Of a stretch of 64,000 nt of DNA, positions 41,869 to 50,676 are shown piece by piece. The stretch comes from Lachnospiraceae bacterium (lineage in GTDB: Bacteria; Bacillota; Clostridia; Lachnospirales; Lachnospiraceae): positions 1-64,000 of the forward strand of contig JAGAQU010000061.1 in assembly GCA_017622575.1 (NCBI GenBank), given 5' to 3'. Within the stretch, counting starts at the first letter, position 1; every line of letters begins with the position of its first letter. The position numbers and the translations under genes were made by a program. The notes beneath the pieces are model-generated. The model ran no database searches. It was not told the DNA's origin and saw only the letters and a list, made by a program, of their open reading frames with translations.

Positions 41869-43458
41869 ATGAAGCATATATCACGTTATTATAAAAGGTT
41901 ACATGTCAGAAATTTGAAAATAGCGGTGCTGGCAGTATTTGTCAGTATCTTTTTTCTGCCTGTGTATGTTGGTTTTCAGCACACGGGAGATAATATGTTT
42001 ACGGTGCTTTTAAATGGTACTGAGGTGGGCGTTGTGGGCTCACCTGCAGAAGCGGAGCAGTATGCGCTGGAAGCCAGAAAGCAGATTGCAAGAGACAGCA
42101 AGGAACTTGTCCTTGTGGAGAGTGAAATCGAAACAATAGGAAACGAAGTTCTTTTTGGACAGACCGATTCCAAAGAGGAAGTGGTGGCGCATATGGCCAT
42201 GGTTCTTGCAGATGATGTAAGGCAGACCATGAACAGGTGTTATGTTGTCAAAATTAATGATATCATGATCAATCTTTCCAGTAAGGAGGAGGTTCTTACG
42301 GTATTGCAGGCTGCTCTTGACAAGTATAACACGGACAAGCAGGGCAGTTATGTTGCAGAACTGTTTCTTGATCCTGCGAGAGAACTTCCTGTTCTCACAG
42401 CTAACGCTATTTCCAATGAAGAGGTACAGGAACAGGAGCTGGCCCAGGAGGCTGTCAGCGTAAATGCCGGTTTCGATGCGGAAATGGAAGCTATTTTTGA
42501 AAGCGTGGAGCCTGATGTAGAAAAAGATTTTGAAGATTATGATCTCGGGTTAATTTCCATGAACTTCGGAGATACTATCGAAGTGGTAGAAGCATATCTC
42601 TCGGACGAAGAACTCACAGAGGTTGGAGATGCCATTGAAATCGTGACAAAGGATCAGGAAAAAAATGAAGTGTATGAAGTGGTATCAGGTGATACGCTGT
42701 CAGGAATTTCATTGAAGACAGATATTCCGCTGGACAGACTGATCGAAATGAATGATACTCTGGATGATGAAAATTCCATGATCCGTGCCGGAGATGAACT
42801 TGTGATCATGGTGCCCAAGCCGGAGCTCACTGTAGAGCGTCAGGAAGAGCTTTACTATGAGGAGGACTACGAGGCAGATATTATCTATGTGGATAATGAT
42901 GACTGGTATACCACGGAAACCAAGACATTGCAGGAACCTTCTGCCGGCCACAGAAAAGTGGTTGCAGTGGTTTCTTTTGAAAATGATAAGAAGGTAAGTG
43001 AAGAGATTATTAAGGAAGAGATCACCTATGAGGCAGTTCCCAAGATTGTAGAGAGAGGAACCAAGATCCCGCCTTCCTATATCAAGCCGATTTCAGGCGG
43101 AAGACTGAGCTCTACCTTCGGCAAGAGAAGCGCACCGAAGAAGGGAGCAAGCACTTATCATAAAGGTGTAGACTGGGCAACCCCGACGGGAACTGCGGTT
43201 GTTGCGTCCTCCGGAGGCGTGGTGGCAAAAGCAGGCTGGGGAAGCGGATATGGGTATGTTGTCTATATCAATCATCCCGATGGCAGACAGACCAGATACG
43301 GACATTTGAGTAAGGTGCTGGTATCGGCCGGACAGACAGTTTCTCAGGGACAAAAGATTGCACTGAGCGGAAATACCGGTATCAGTACAGGTCCTCATCT
43401 TCACTTTGAAATCCTGATAAACGGCAGCCAGGTGAACCCTCTGAAATACCTGAACTGA
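41869..43458 (+). CDS. LysM-G5-M23 peptidoglycan endopeptidase
   Basis: A 529-residue exported protein. One N-terminal membrane anchor or signal (about 15-38) is followed by an acidic linker region. A LysM repeat spans about 268-320 (YEVVSGDTLSGIS), then a G5 domain about 330-405. The LytM/M23 zinc peptidase domain is at about 415-529 with THYHKG-like YHKGVDW, RYGHLS and GPHLHFE. It cuts peptide cross-links of the wall, aiding growth or division. The ATG at 41869 has AGAGG upstream. A consensus promoter and WalR-like box precede it. Confidence 0.93.
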   Translation: MKHISRYYKRLHVRNLKIAVLAVFVSIFFLPVYVGFQHTGDNMFTVLLNGTEVGVVGSPAEAEQYALEARKQIARDSKELVLVESEIETIGNEVLFGQTDSKEEVVAHMAMVLADDVRQTMNRCYVVKINDIMINLSSKEEVLTVLQAALDKYNTDKQGSYVAELFLDPARELPVLTANAISNEEVQEQELAQEAVSVNAGFDAEMEAIFESVEPDVEKDFEDYDLGLISMNFGDTIEVVEAYLSDEELTEVGDAIEIVTKDQEKNEVYEVVSGDTLSGISLKTDIPLDRLIEMNDTLDDENSMIRAGDELVIMVPKPELTVERQEELYYEEDYEADIIYVDNDDWYTTETKTLQEPSAGHRKVVAVVSFENDKKVSEEIIKEEITYEAVPKIVERGTKIPPSYIKPISGGRLSSTFGKRSAPKKGASTYHKGVDWATPTGTAVVASSGGVVAKAGWGSGYGYVVYINHPDGRQTRYGHLSKVLVSAGQTVSQGQKIALSGNTGISTGPHLHFEILINGSQVNPLKYLN

Positions 43459-43467
43459 TGTTTGAGA

Positions 43468-43495
43468 TTTACAAATGCATAAAATATGTTATAAT
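43468..43495 (+). promoter_or_regulatory. promoter of murA
   Basis: TTTACA (43468-43473) and a perfect TATAAT (43490-43495) are separated by 16 bp. A short GCCGC/GCGGC hairpin follows in the leader near 43516. Confidence 0.75.
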
Positions 43496-43553
43496 GTAAC
43501 GTATTGAATAAAATCAAGCGCCGCGCAGCGGCATTATAGATAGAGGTATCCTC

Positions 43554-44846
43554 ATGGAACAGTATGCAATTAAAGGCGGTAATCCCTTAGTTGGCGAAGT
43601 GGAGATCGGTGGTGCAAAGAATGCAGCACTGGCTATTCTTGCGGCAGCAGCTATGACGGATGAAACCGTAACGATAGAAAATGTGCCGGATTTGCGTGAC
43701 ACTATGGCTATGTTGCAGGCCATGGAAAGCATCGGTATCCGGGTGGAAAAGCTTGACAGACATACCATTAAGATCAATGCCGGAACCATCAATGATCTGA
43801 TAATTGAAGATGACAGTATCAAAAAGATCAGAGCTTCCTATTATTTCCTGGGAGCATTACTTGGAAAATATAAAAAAGCGGAAGTAGCTCTTCCGGGTGG
43901 ATGTAATATCGGTCTTCGCCCTATTGACCAGCATATCAAAGGCTTTCGGGCTTTGGGGGCAGATGTAAGAATTGAACATGGACTGATCATTACAGAAGCA
44001 AAACGTCTTGTCGGAAGCCATATTTACCTTGATGTGGTAACTGTGGGTGCTACCATCAATATCATGATGGCAGCAGCAATGGCAGAAGGTCAGACAATTA
44101 TTGAGAACGCAGCAAAAGAGCCGCATGTGGTGGATGTGGCAAACTTCTTAAACAGTATGGGCGCATCTATTAAAGGAGCCGGAACTGATGTGATCAGAAT
44201 TAAAGGAGTACAGAAGCTTCACGGCACGGAATATGCGATTATTCCTGATCAGATTGAAGCAGGTACATTTATGTTTGCGGCAGCAGTGACCAGAGGAGAT
44301 GTGACGGTCAAGAATGTGATTCCAAAGCACCTGGAATCCATCAGCGCCAAGCTGATTGAGATCGGATGCGAGGTGGAGGAATCGGATGACGCAGTTCGCG
44401 TTGTTGCAGCCAAACCCCTGACACATACTCATGTAAAGACACTGCCTTATCCCGGATTTCCAACGGATATGCAGCCGCAGATCACAGTGGCACTGGGATT
44501 GTCCAAGGGTACCAGCATTGTGACGGAAAGTATTTTTGAGAATCGTTTTAAATATGTGGATGAGCTTACCAGAATGGGAGCCAACATTAAAGTGGAGAGC
44601 AACACAGCAATTATCGACGGTGTGCCGAAATACACAGGTGCCAGTCTGACTGCTCCGGATTTGAGGGCAGGTGCGGCTCTTGTGACAGCAGCTCTTGCCG
44701 CAGAAGGCATTTCCACAATCGATGATATTAAATTTATTGAAAGAGGGTATGAGGACTTCCCCCAGAAACTCCAGAGTCTGGGAGCCCAGATTGAAAAAGT
44801 ATGTACGGAGCGGGAGTTACAGAAGTTCCGACTTAAGATCGGTTAA
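43554..44846 (+). CDS. murA: UDP-N-acetylglucosamine 1-carboxyvinyltransferase
   Basis: A 430-residue enzyme of the EPSP synthase fold, first committed step of peptidoglycan synthesis: it joins enolpyruvate from PEP to UDP-GlcNAc. The N-terminal IKGGNPLVGEVEIGGAKNAA binds substrate, and the active-site cysteine, target of fosfomycin, is in LPGGCNIGLRP near residue 118. The length is standard. It has its own promoter. Clostridia often carry two murA copies; only one is in the window. Confidence 0.95.
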   Translation: MEQYAIKGGNPLVGEVEIGGAKNAALAILAAAAMTDETVTIENVPDLRDTMAMLQAMESIGIRVEKLDRHTIKINAGTINDLIIEDDSIKKIRASYYFLGALLGKYKKAEVALPGGCNIGLRPIDQHIKGFRALGADVRIEHGLIITEAKRLVGSHIYLDVVTVGATINIMMAAAMAEGQTIIENAAKEPHVVDVANFLNSMGASIKGAGTDVIRIKGVQKLHGTEYAIIPDQIEAGTFMFAAAVTRGDVTVKNVIPKHLESISAKLIEIGCEVEESDDAVRVVAAKPLTHTHVKTLPYPGFPTDMQPQITVALGLSKGTSIVTESIFENRFKYVDELTRMGANIKVESNTAIIDGVPKYTGASLTAPDLRAGAALVTAALAAEGISTIDDIKFIERGYEDFPQKLQSLGAQIEKVCTERELQKFRLKIG

Positions 44847-44864
44847 TCCTTACACCCGGGAGAA

Positions 44865-45628
44865 ATGCTTGTGGGAAAAACAGTTTCCTTGATCCTGACC
44901 ACCTATAACAGTGCCGAGAATCTTGCAAGAACATTGGAAAGTATTGAACAGCAGGATTATCCCTAGATAGAAGTGAACATCAAAGATGGCGGATCTACAG
45001 ATGATACTTTGAGGATTATTAAAGAATACGAGAGCAAAAGCCGCTACAGGGTAAAGTGGACTTCAAGTCCTGATCGTGGGATTTACGATGCCATGAATCA
45101 GGGATATGCCTTGGCGGAAGGTGATATCATCGTATTTTTTAATGATCTTTTTTGCACCCTGATGTGGTGTCACAGATGGTAAAGACAATAGAAGACAACT
45201 CACAATGTGTGGGCGCTCACGCAGATCTTGTTTATGCCGATGAGACAAAAGTTGTAAGGTACTGGAAAATGGGGCCGCAAAAAAGTCTTTACCTGGGATG
45301 GATGCCGGGGCATCCTACTCTTTTCCTGAAACGGGAGATCTATGAGAAGTATGGTTTATACAATCCGGAGTATCGGATAGCCGCAGATTATGAGTTTATG
45401 ATTCGTTTTTTAAAGGACAAAGAAAATAGACTTGCCTATCTTCCAAGAACCATCATCAGAATGTATTACGGTGGAACCAGCACCTCCGATACGGGAAGTT
45501 ATCTGAAATCTTTGAGAGAAGGACACCGGGCTCTTAAGGATAATGGTGTAAACGGTGCATTTCTGATTGATTTTCTCCGCACCTGCAGGGTGCTCCTCCA
45601 GTTTATCGTGAAGCCGAAGAATAGCTAA
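44865..45628 (+). pseudogene. broken GT2 glycosyltransferase
   Basis: From ATG 44865 the frame encodes the start of a GT2 enzyme (VSLILTTYNSAENLARTL), then hits TAG at 44964-44966 (codon 34). Reading on, IKDGGSTDDT and GIYDAMNQGYALAEG continue the domain. At the T6 run 45148-45153 the frame shifts by one base; the rest (HPDVVSQM, then GWMPGHPTLF and IAADYEFMIRF) continues in another frame to 45628. Two separate lesions make a sequencing artefact unlikely. The gene is close kin of the intact GT2 at 20998. It follows murA by 18 bp. Confidence 0.9.
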
Positions 45629-45653
45629 AAAAGCTGCCACAACATGGCAGCTT
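45624..45653 (-). terminator. terminator of the HD-GYP gene
   Basis: AAGCTGCC pairs with GGCAGCTT (45631-45653). On the minus strand it is followed by TTTTTT, so it mainly serves the leftward gene, whose stop it touches; it also closes the broken GT2 gene. Confidence 0.8.
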
Positions 45654-46725
45654 AAATAATGTCCTCGATACTTAATTCCGGATGAATGCTCAGATCAAGA
45701 AAGCCGTGATCAGTTTGAATCGTGGGAGAGGAAAGGTGTTCCTTGTTGATAAATACAATCTTTCCCACAACGCCGTTATTTAGTCTTACCTTGTTCAGCA
45801 GGTAGGTATTTACCACATTTTCCAGAAAAACCAGAATATATTTCGGATCATATTTCTGCAGTCCTTCGCTCTCAAAAAGTGCGATGGCTTTAAACGGACA
45901 TAAAGGACCACGATATACTCTTGCGGAGGTCATGGCATCATAAACGTCGGCGATGGAAACGATTTTTGCATAATCGCCGATCTTATCACCGGTAAGTCCC
46001 AGAGGATAGCCGGTACCGTCACAACGCTCGTGATGCATCAGAATAGCATTGAGGATGCCGTCGGGAAGGGTAGAGGTTTTCAACATCAGATAGCCTTCCT
46101 GAGGATGACGTTTGATGGTATTGTATTCATCGTTTGTCAGCTTTCCCGGCTTCTTGATGATTTTGTCTGGAATTTTGGTTTTGCCGATATCGTGGAGAAG
46201 TCCACTGATGGTTGCGTACTGAATCTCCACTTCACTGAGCCGCAGCCACCTTGCAAATACGTTGCAGATTAAGGCTACATTCATACAATGGATATAGGTG
46301 GCATCGTCATATTCCCGCATGCAATGGAGCATATCGAAAATGTTGGGACATGTCCATGCAGGATCTAATATGTTCAAAGTGTGATTCATGAGTTTTTCGA
46401 CATCTAAGGGGGCACCCTTTTCGACCACATCGTTAACTACGCTCTTAAAGCTATCCACATCGGATTCAAATTCCTTTTTGAATTTGATAAATTCGGGACT
46501 TTTTCTGATTTTTTCCGTATAAGAAGGCTCTGTGTCTATGGAGCTTTCAATATCCTCGGTAACATCTTCCACTTTGACCTGCAGAATGGAATAAAAAGCC
46601 AGCTTGGTAATTGTTTTGTCGTTTAAAATAAGCCCTTTGGGCAGAATAAGCTGGTTATTGTAACTGAGAACATCTTCAGCTGTAACCATTCCCGGAATCA
46701 GGTCTGCGGTATTTACTCGTCTCAT
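45652..46725 (-). CDS. HD-GYP cyclic di-GMP phosphodiesterase
   Basis: A 357-residue soluble protein. An N-terminal region (1-130) opens with the RVNTADLIPGM motif seen in clostridial HD-GYP proteins. The HD-GYP domain (about 135-315) has LLHDIGKTKIPDKI, the MHHERCDGTGYPLGL block and IADVYDAMTSAR. It should hydrolyse cyclic di-GMP in the cytoplasm. No receiver or sensor domain is obvious. It is a single-gene unit and is the second HD-GYP gene in this window. Confidence 0.92.
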   Translation of the reverse strand: MRRVNTADLIPGMVTAEDVLSYNNQLILPKGLILNDKTITKLAFYSILQVKVEDVTEDIESSIDTEPSYTEKIRKSPEFIKFKKEFESDVDSFKSVVNDVVEKGAPLDVEKLMNHTLNILDPAWTCPNIFDMLHCMREYDDATYIHCMNVALICNVFARWLRLSEVEIQYATISGLLHDIGKTKIPDKIIKKPGKLTNDEYNTIKRHPQEGYLMLKTSTLPDGILNAILMHHERCDGTGYPLGLTGDKIGDYAKIVSIADVYDAMTSARVYRGPLCPFKAIALFESEGLQKYDPKYILVFLENVVNTYLLNKVRLNNGVVGKIVFINKEHLSSPTIQTDHGFLDLSIHPELSIEDII

Positions 46726-46812
46726 AATATCTCCGTTAGATATACGTGTGAAAGATAAAAATTGTCAAAATGTGCCCAAAATCTTTGATTAAATTATAAT
46801 TTTTTTAATTAA

Positions 46813-46844
46813 CAATGTCAATGTTGAATAATTCGTTGACATTG
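46813..46844. repeat. 9-bp inverted repeat between the HD-GYP and HAD genes
   Basis: CAATGTCAA (46813-46821) pairs with TTGACATTG (46836-46844) across a 14-bp loop. It lies just after the HAD stop in its direction of reading but has no proper T run. It may be a weak terminator or an operator for the HD-GYP gene. Confidence 0.4.
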
Positions 46845-46870
46845 CAAGTATTTTTAGTTAGTTCACATGA

Positions 46871-47533
46871 TTATTCATGTAGATTATACTGTTTAATTAA
46901 ATATGGAATTATATCGGAAAGCTTTGAATAGATACGAAAAGCTTTTTGACGCATTTCGTCATTTGGAGGAACCTGATCTGGAACCATTATAGGAATCATC
47001 TTTCCGTTGAAGGCAGCTATAATTCCATTATAAGAGTCTTCGCAAACGTAACAATTGGATGGTATTGTGTTTAATTTTGCAGCTGCTTCCAAAAAAATAT
47101 CAGGTGCTGGTTTGGAGTGCATAACTTCATTACCACAGACTATAATATCAAAACGATGAAGAAGTCCTTCTCTACTCAAAAGAGCAGTCGCAACATTACG
47201 TTGACTGGAAGTGGCAATAGCTTTTTTTATATGGTTTCTGTCTAGAAAATCAAGCAGGGGCAGGACACCATCTTTGATGCCGGCACCATGGATGGAAACA
47301 TATTTCACGATTTCTTCATCAATACGATTGTTAAATTTTTCAATTGGCTGATCGGGATATTTGGCAGACAGGTAAGCAATAATTGCCGGATTTGACCTCC
47401 CAACAATATGTAGATAGTCATCGTCAGCTTCCTGCTCACTTATGAAATCGTAGACAAGCGGCCACACCTTTCTTGCAATTTTTTCTGTATCCAGAATAAG
47501 ACCATCCATGTCAAAAATAAAAGAAAATTGCAT
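46871..47533 (-). CDS. HAD superfamily sugar-phosphatase-like protein
   Basis: A 220-residue HAD hydrolase, subfamily IA. FIFDMDGLILDTE gives Asp8 and Asp10, ATSSQRN is motif II, HSKPAPDIF holds the motif III lysine, and VCEDSYNG is motif IV. It resembles 2-deoxyglucose-6-phosphatase/YniC-type enzymes. It is transcribed divergently from the DeoR gene with a shared operator, so it probably belongs to the same sugar pathway and may remove a toxic sugar phosphate. The ribosome site is AGGTT-like (GGAGGTTTTT). Confidence 0.88.
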   Translation of the reverse strand: MQFSFIFDMDGLILDTEKIARKVWPLVYDFISEQEADDDYLHIVGRSNPAIIAYLSAKYPDQPIEKFNNRIDEEIVKYVSIHGAGIKDGVLPLLDFLDRNHIKKAIATSSQRNVATALLSREGLLHRFDIIVCGNEVMHSKPAPDIFLEAAAKLNTIPSNCYVCEDSYNGIIAAFNGKMIPIMVPDQVPPNDEMRQKAFRIYSKLSDIIPYLIKQYNLHE

Positions 47534-47599
47534 AAAAACCTCCATTTGCTATGAATTTTGTAATATTTGCAGTAAAATCTTTCATATATAATAATAACA

Positions 47600-47675
47600 C
47601 AAATGCAATAAAATGCAATATTATGAAATATATTGAAATTTTACAAAAAATAATATTGCAAATTATTGCAATTTG
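47600..47675. promoter_or_regulatory. double TGCAATA operator between HAD and deoR genes
   Basis: CAAATGCAATAAAATGCAAT at 47600 is a direct repeat of ATGCAATA. It is mirrored at 47652-47675 by AATATTGCAAATTATTGCAA and TTTG, so the whole is a palindrome of two tandem repeats, about 30 bp apart. This is the expected arrangement for a DeoR-family repressor that loops DNA and controls both divergent promoters. Confidence 0.7.
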
Positions 47676-47708
47676 TGATAAATTACTATCAAGAAAGGAA
47701 AACACAAT

Positions 47709-48488
47709 ATGAACCAGACAAATAATTCAATACCAGCAGGACGTCAACAAAAAATTTTAGACTTTCTATCTGGAAGTGACAGTATCTCAATAAAAGAGGC
47801 TGCAGAGCTTTGCTGTGTATCTGAAGCAACAGCAAGGAGAGATTTGGATGATATGGCACTCGCAGGTTTGCTTGAAAGGACGCACGGAGGGGCGATATTA
47901 CATCGTGGAACCGGTTTTGAAGCAATCTATACAGAAAAGAAATCTGTTATGATTCCAGAGAAAAAAAGAATTGCAAAGGCGGCAGCGGAATTGATAAGGG
48001 ATGGAGATAGTATTTTCCTTGACTCCGGAACAACTGCTTATATGCTGGCAGAGCAGTTATCCACTGTAAAACGCCTGACAGTCATAACGAACAATTTGGA
48101 TATTGCATATGCGGTAAGATTGGATCCAACATCTATTATGATTGTTACCGGTGGTGTAAGGCGAGATGGATACAGTGCGTTAGTAGGAGACATAGGAGAA
48201 GAACTCATAAAAAAATTATATGTGGATATAGCCTTTCTGGGAGCCGATGCGGTCAACGTAGATAAAGGGGTCTTTAACTCGAATTTTATGGAGATTGGAA
48301 TGAAAAAAAGCATTCTAAATAGCGGAAAAAAGAGAGTCTTGATTTCCGATTGCAGTAAATTTTCACAGAAAGCATTAACAAAAGTGTGTGATATAGAAGA
48401 TTTTGACTGCATCATCACGGATGAAGGTATCGGAGAGGAAAAACGAAAAGTGCTGGAAGAGAAGGTACCGCATTTGATTGTGGTATAG
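47709..48488 (+). CDS. DeoR family transcriptional repressor
   Basis: A 259-residue regulator. Residues about 10-65 are a DeoR winged helix (QQKILDFLSGSDSISIKEAA, then SEATARRDLDDMALAGLLER). Residues about 80-240 are the sugar-phosphate sensor domain of the ISOCOT fold (FLDSGTTAYMLAEQL, VTGGVRRDGYSALVG). DeoR repressors release DNA on binding a phosphorylated sugar. It leads a roughly 9-kb sugar operon and overlooks a palindromic operator. Its codons are more AT-rich than the genes further downstream. Confidence 0.92.
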   Translation: MNQTNNSIPAGRQQKILDFLSGSDSISIKEAAELCCVSEATARRDLDDMALAGLLERTHGGAILHRGTGFEAIYTEKKSVMIPEKKRIAKAAAELIRDGDSIFLDSGTTAYMLAEQLSTVKRLTVITNNLDIAYAVRLDPTSIMIVTGGVRRDGYSALVGDIGEELIKKLYVDIAFLGADAVNVDKGVFNSNFMEIGMKKSILNSGKKRVLISDCSKFSQKALTKVCDIEDFDCIITDEGIGEEKRKVLEEKVPHLIVV

Positions 48489-48500
48489 GAAAGGATGGTT

Positions 48501-49307
48501 ATGAGCTGGTTAAAAGAAGTTATCGGAACAGAAAAAGCAATTATTGCCATGCTGCATATGCAGCCCATGCCTGGAGATCCTTATTATGACAAAACCAAAG
48601 GAATGAAGTGGGTAATAGAAAAGGCAAGAGAAGATCTTGATGCACTTCAGGAGGGTGGCGTAGATGCCATTATGTTCAGCAATGAATATAGCCTGCCCTA
48701 TCTGACAGATGTAAAGAAAGAGACAGTAGCTGCCATGGCAAGAGTCATTGGGGAACTGCAGTCAGAAATCAAAATTCCTTATGGAGTCAATGTCTTATGG
48801 GATCCAAAAGCCTCTCTGGATTTGGCAGCTGCAACAGATGCGAAATTTATCAGAGAGATATTTACCGGCGTGTATGCCAGTGATTTTGGAATCTGGGATA
48901 CCAACTGCGGAGAGACAGTAAGACATCAGAGAGCTATTGGTGCAGAAAACGTAAAATTATTGTTTAATATCGTACCAGAGGCAGCAGCTTATCTTGCATC
49001 GCGTGACATTACGCAGATTGCCAAATCCACTGTATTTAACTGCAGACCGGATGCTCTCTGTGTATCCGGATTGACAGCAGGGAGTGCAACAGATGTAGGA
49101 ACCTTGGAAGCGGTAAAGCAGACGGTCCCTGATACTGTAGTACTTGCTAATACTGGATGCAGAGTGGACACCATTGAGAGACTTCTTGAGATTGCAGACG
49201 GTGCTGTTGTTGGAACAACCTTTAAACATGATGGCAAGTTCGAAAACCAGGTAGACCATAAGCGTGTGAAAGCGTTTATGGATGTGGTAAAAAAAGCAAG
49301 AAACTAG
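48501..49307 (+). CDS. BtpA/SgcQ family TIM-barrel protein
   Basis: A 268-residue protein of the BtpA family, with AIIAMLHMQPMPGDPYYD at the N-terminus, GGVDAIMFSNEYSLPY, PYGVNVLWDPKASLDLA and a late GAVVGTTFKHDG phosphate-binding-like loop. BtpA was named for photosystem I stability in cyanobacteria, but in heterotrophs the family (for example SgcQ) sits in sugar operons and is thought to be an enzyme of unknown reaction. AAGGATGG suits the ATG at 48501 better than the one at 48495. Function in this cluster: unknown step of the pathway. Confidence 0.87.
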   Translation: MSWLKEVIGTEKAIIAMLHMQPMPGDPYYDKTKGMKWVIEKAREDLDALQEGGVDAIMFSNEYSLPYLTDVKKETVAAMARVIGELQSEIKIPYGVNVLWDPKASLDLAAATDAKFIREIFTGVYASDFGIWDTNCGETVRHQRAIGAENVKLLFNIVPEAAAYLASRDITQIAKSTVFNCRPDALCVSGLTAGSATDVGTLEAVKQTVPDTVVLANTGCRVDTIERLLEIADGAVVGTTFKHDGKFENQVDHKRVKAFMDVVKKARN

Positions 49308-49329
49308 AGAGAAGTGGAAGGAGCAATAC

Positions 49330-49944
49330 ATGATTTCAGGAGAAGAGATTTATAAGAGTGCGTTACATACCTTTGCCAATGAGTCACATGCAGTGGCAGA
49401 GCTGGCAAATACAGTAGATAAAGAAAGCTATATCAAGGCAGTGCAAATGATCGCTGAATGCAAGGGCAGAATTATTACTACCGGATGCGGTACATCTGGC
49501 GCATGTGCGAAGAAGGTATCTCAGGTATTTAACTGTGTGGACAGGGCTTCTCAGTTTTTGAATCCTGCAGATGCACCTCACGGTGACTATGGTATGATTC
49601 GTGCAGGAGATATCATCATTATTATTTCCAAGGGTGGCAAGACCACAGAGATGATCAATCTGATCCCCGTTGCAAAGCTTCGTGGAGCAAAGATAATTAC
49701 AGTAACAGAGAATCCGGATTCTCCTATTGCAAAGGAAAGTGATCTGAATCTGATCCTTCATACAGGACCTGAGGCATGCCCTTATCAGTGCCTGTCAACT
49801 ACATCAGTAACAGCTGTATTTGCACTGTTTGATGCAATTTCCATCGGCTGTATGCTGTATAACGGTATCGACAAGGAGTACTTCAAGGTAGTTCATCCTG
49901 CAGGCGGTGTGGGAGCAATGCTGGCAGCGGAGGCAAAGGCATGA
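49330..49944 (+). CDS. SIS domain sugar-phosphate isomerase (KdsD-like)
   Basis: A 204-residue single-SIS-domain protein. TTGCGTSGACAKKVSQ binds the sugar phosphate, SKGGKTTEMINLI is the central block, and CLSTTSVTAVFALFDAI with the HPAGGVG end matches arabinose-5-phosphate isomerases (KdsD/GutQ). The CBS domains usually found in KdsD are absent. It probably interconverts an aldose and ketose phosphate. It overlaps nagB by 4 bp (ATGA). Confidence 0.86.
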   Translation: MISGEEIYKSALHTFANESHAVAELANTVDKESYIKAVQMIAECKGRIITTGCGTSGACAKKVSQVFNCVDRASQFLNPADAPHGDYGMIRAGDIIIIISKGGKTTEMINLIPVAKLRGAKIITVTENPDSPIAKESDLNLILHTGPEACPYQCLSTTSVTAVFALFDAISIGCMLYNGIDKEYFKVVHPAGGVGAMLAAEAKA

Positions 49945-50666
49945 AACTGATCGTTACAGAAAGCTATGAAGAGAGTAGCCGTGTGGCAGCAGATCTTTAT
50001 AAAAATATCATTGAGCATAAAAGGAATGCACTGATAGGACTCGCGACAGGAAGCACTCCGATTGGAATGTATAAATGTCTGGTTGACGACTACAAAAGAG
50101 GACTTATTGATTTCTCGGATATCAGAACAGTCAATCTGGATGAATATGAAGGCCTGGCAAGGGGACATGATCAGAGCTTCGGCTATTTTATGGATCAGCA
50201 TTTCTTCTCAAAGGTCAATCTAAAGGAAGAAAATATTTTTCTGGTAGATGGAGCAGCGGATGCGGTGCAGCAGGAAAAAAGGTTCAATGATTTCCTTCAG
50301 AATAATAAAATTGATATCCTGATTCTGGGAATCGGAAATAATGGTCATATTGGATTTAATGAGCCGAATACTTATTTTACTGCATCAGTACACAGAGTAG
50401 AGCTGGCTGAGGATACGATCAAAGCCAACGCCAGATTCTTCGAAAAGGAGTCTGATGTACCAAGGAGTGCGATTACCATGGGAATGTATGGTATTACCAC
50501 TGCAAGCAAGGTCATATTAGTGGCAACAGGAGCAGCAAAGGCGCCGGCAATAAAAAAACTGTTAGAAAGTGATCATGTGGATCCCCAGCTTCCCTGCAGT
50601 ATTCTTCATATCTGTGAGGACGCAACTGTGATTATTGATCAGGATCTGTATGATCTGACAAAGTAG
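49941..50666 (+). CDS. nagB: glucosamine-6-phosphate deaminase
   Basis: A 241-residue enzyme. LATGSTPIGMY binds phosphate, VNLDEYEGL holds the catalytic Asp, and GIGNNGHIGFNEP holds the catalytic His and its partner Glu. It turns glucosamine-6-P into fructose-6-P and ammonia, though relatives can act on other aminosugar phosphates. The length fits the short Gram-positive NagB type. It is translationally coupled to the SIS gene. Confidence 0.94.
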   Translation: MKLIVTESYEESSRVAADLYKNIIEHKRNALIGLATGSTPIGMYKCLVDDYKRGLIDFSDIRTVNLDEYEGLARGHDQSFGYFMDQHFFSKVNLKEENIFLVDGAADAVQQEKRFNDFLQNNKIDILILGIGNNGHIGFNEPNTYFTASVHRVELAEDTIKANARFFEKESDVPRSAITMGMYGITTASKVILVATGAAKAPAIKKLLESDHVDPQLPCSILHICEDATVIIDQDLYDLTK

Positions 50667-50676
50667 GCATAAAAGT

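Noticed and set aside
47534..47546. A 4-residue N-terminal extension of the HAD protein
   Set aside because: Its start codon overlaps the GGAGG ribosome site used by the downstream ATG, which also fits the family start.
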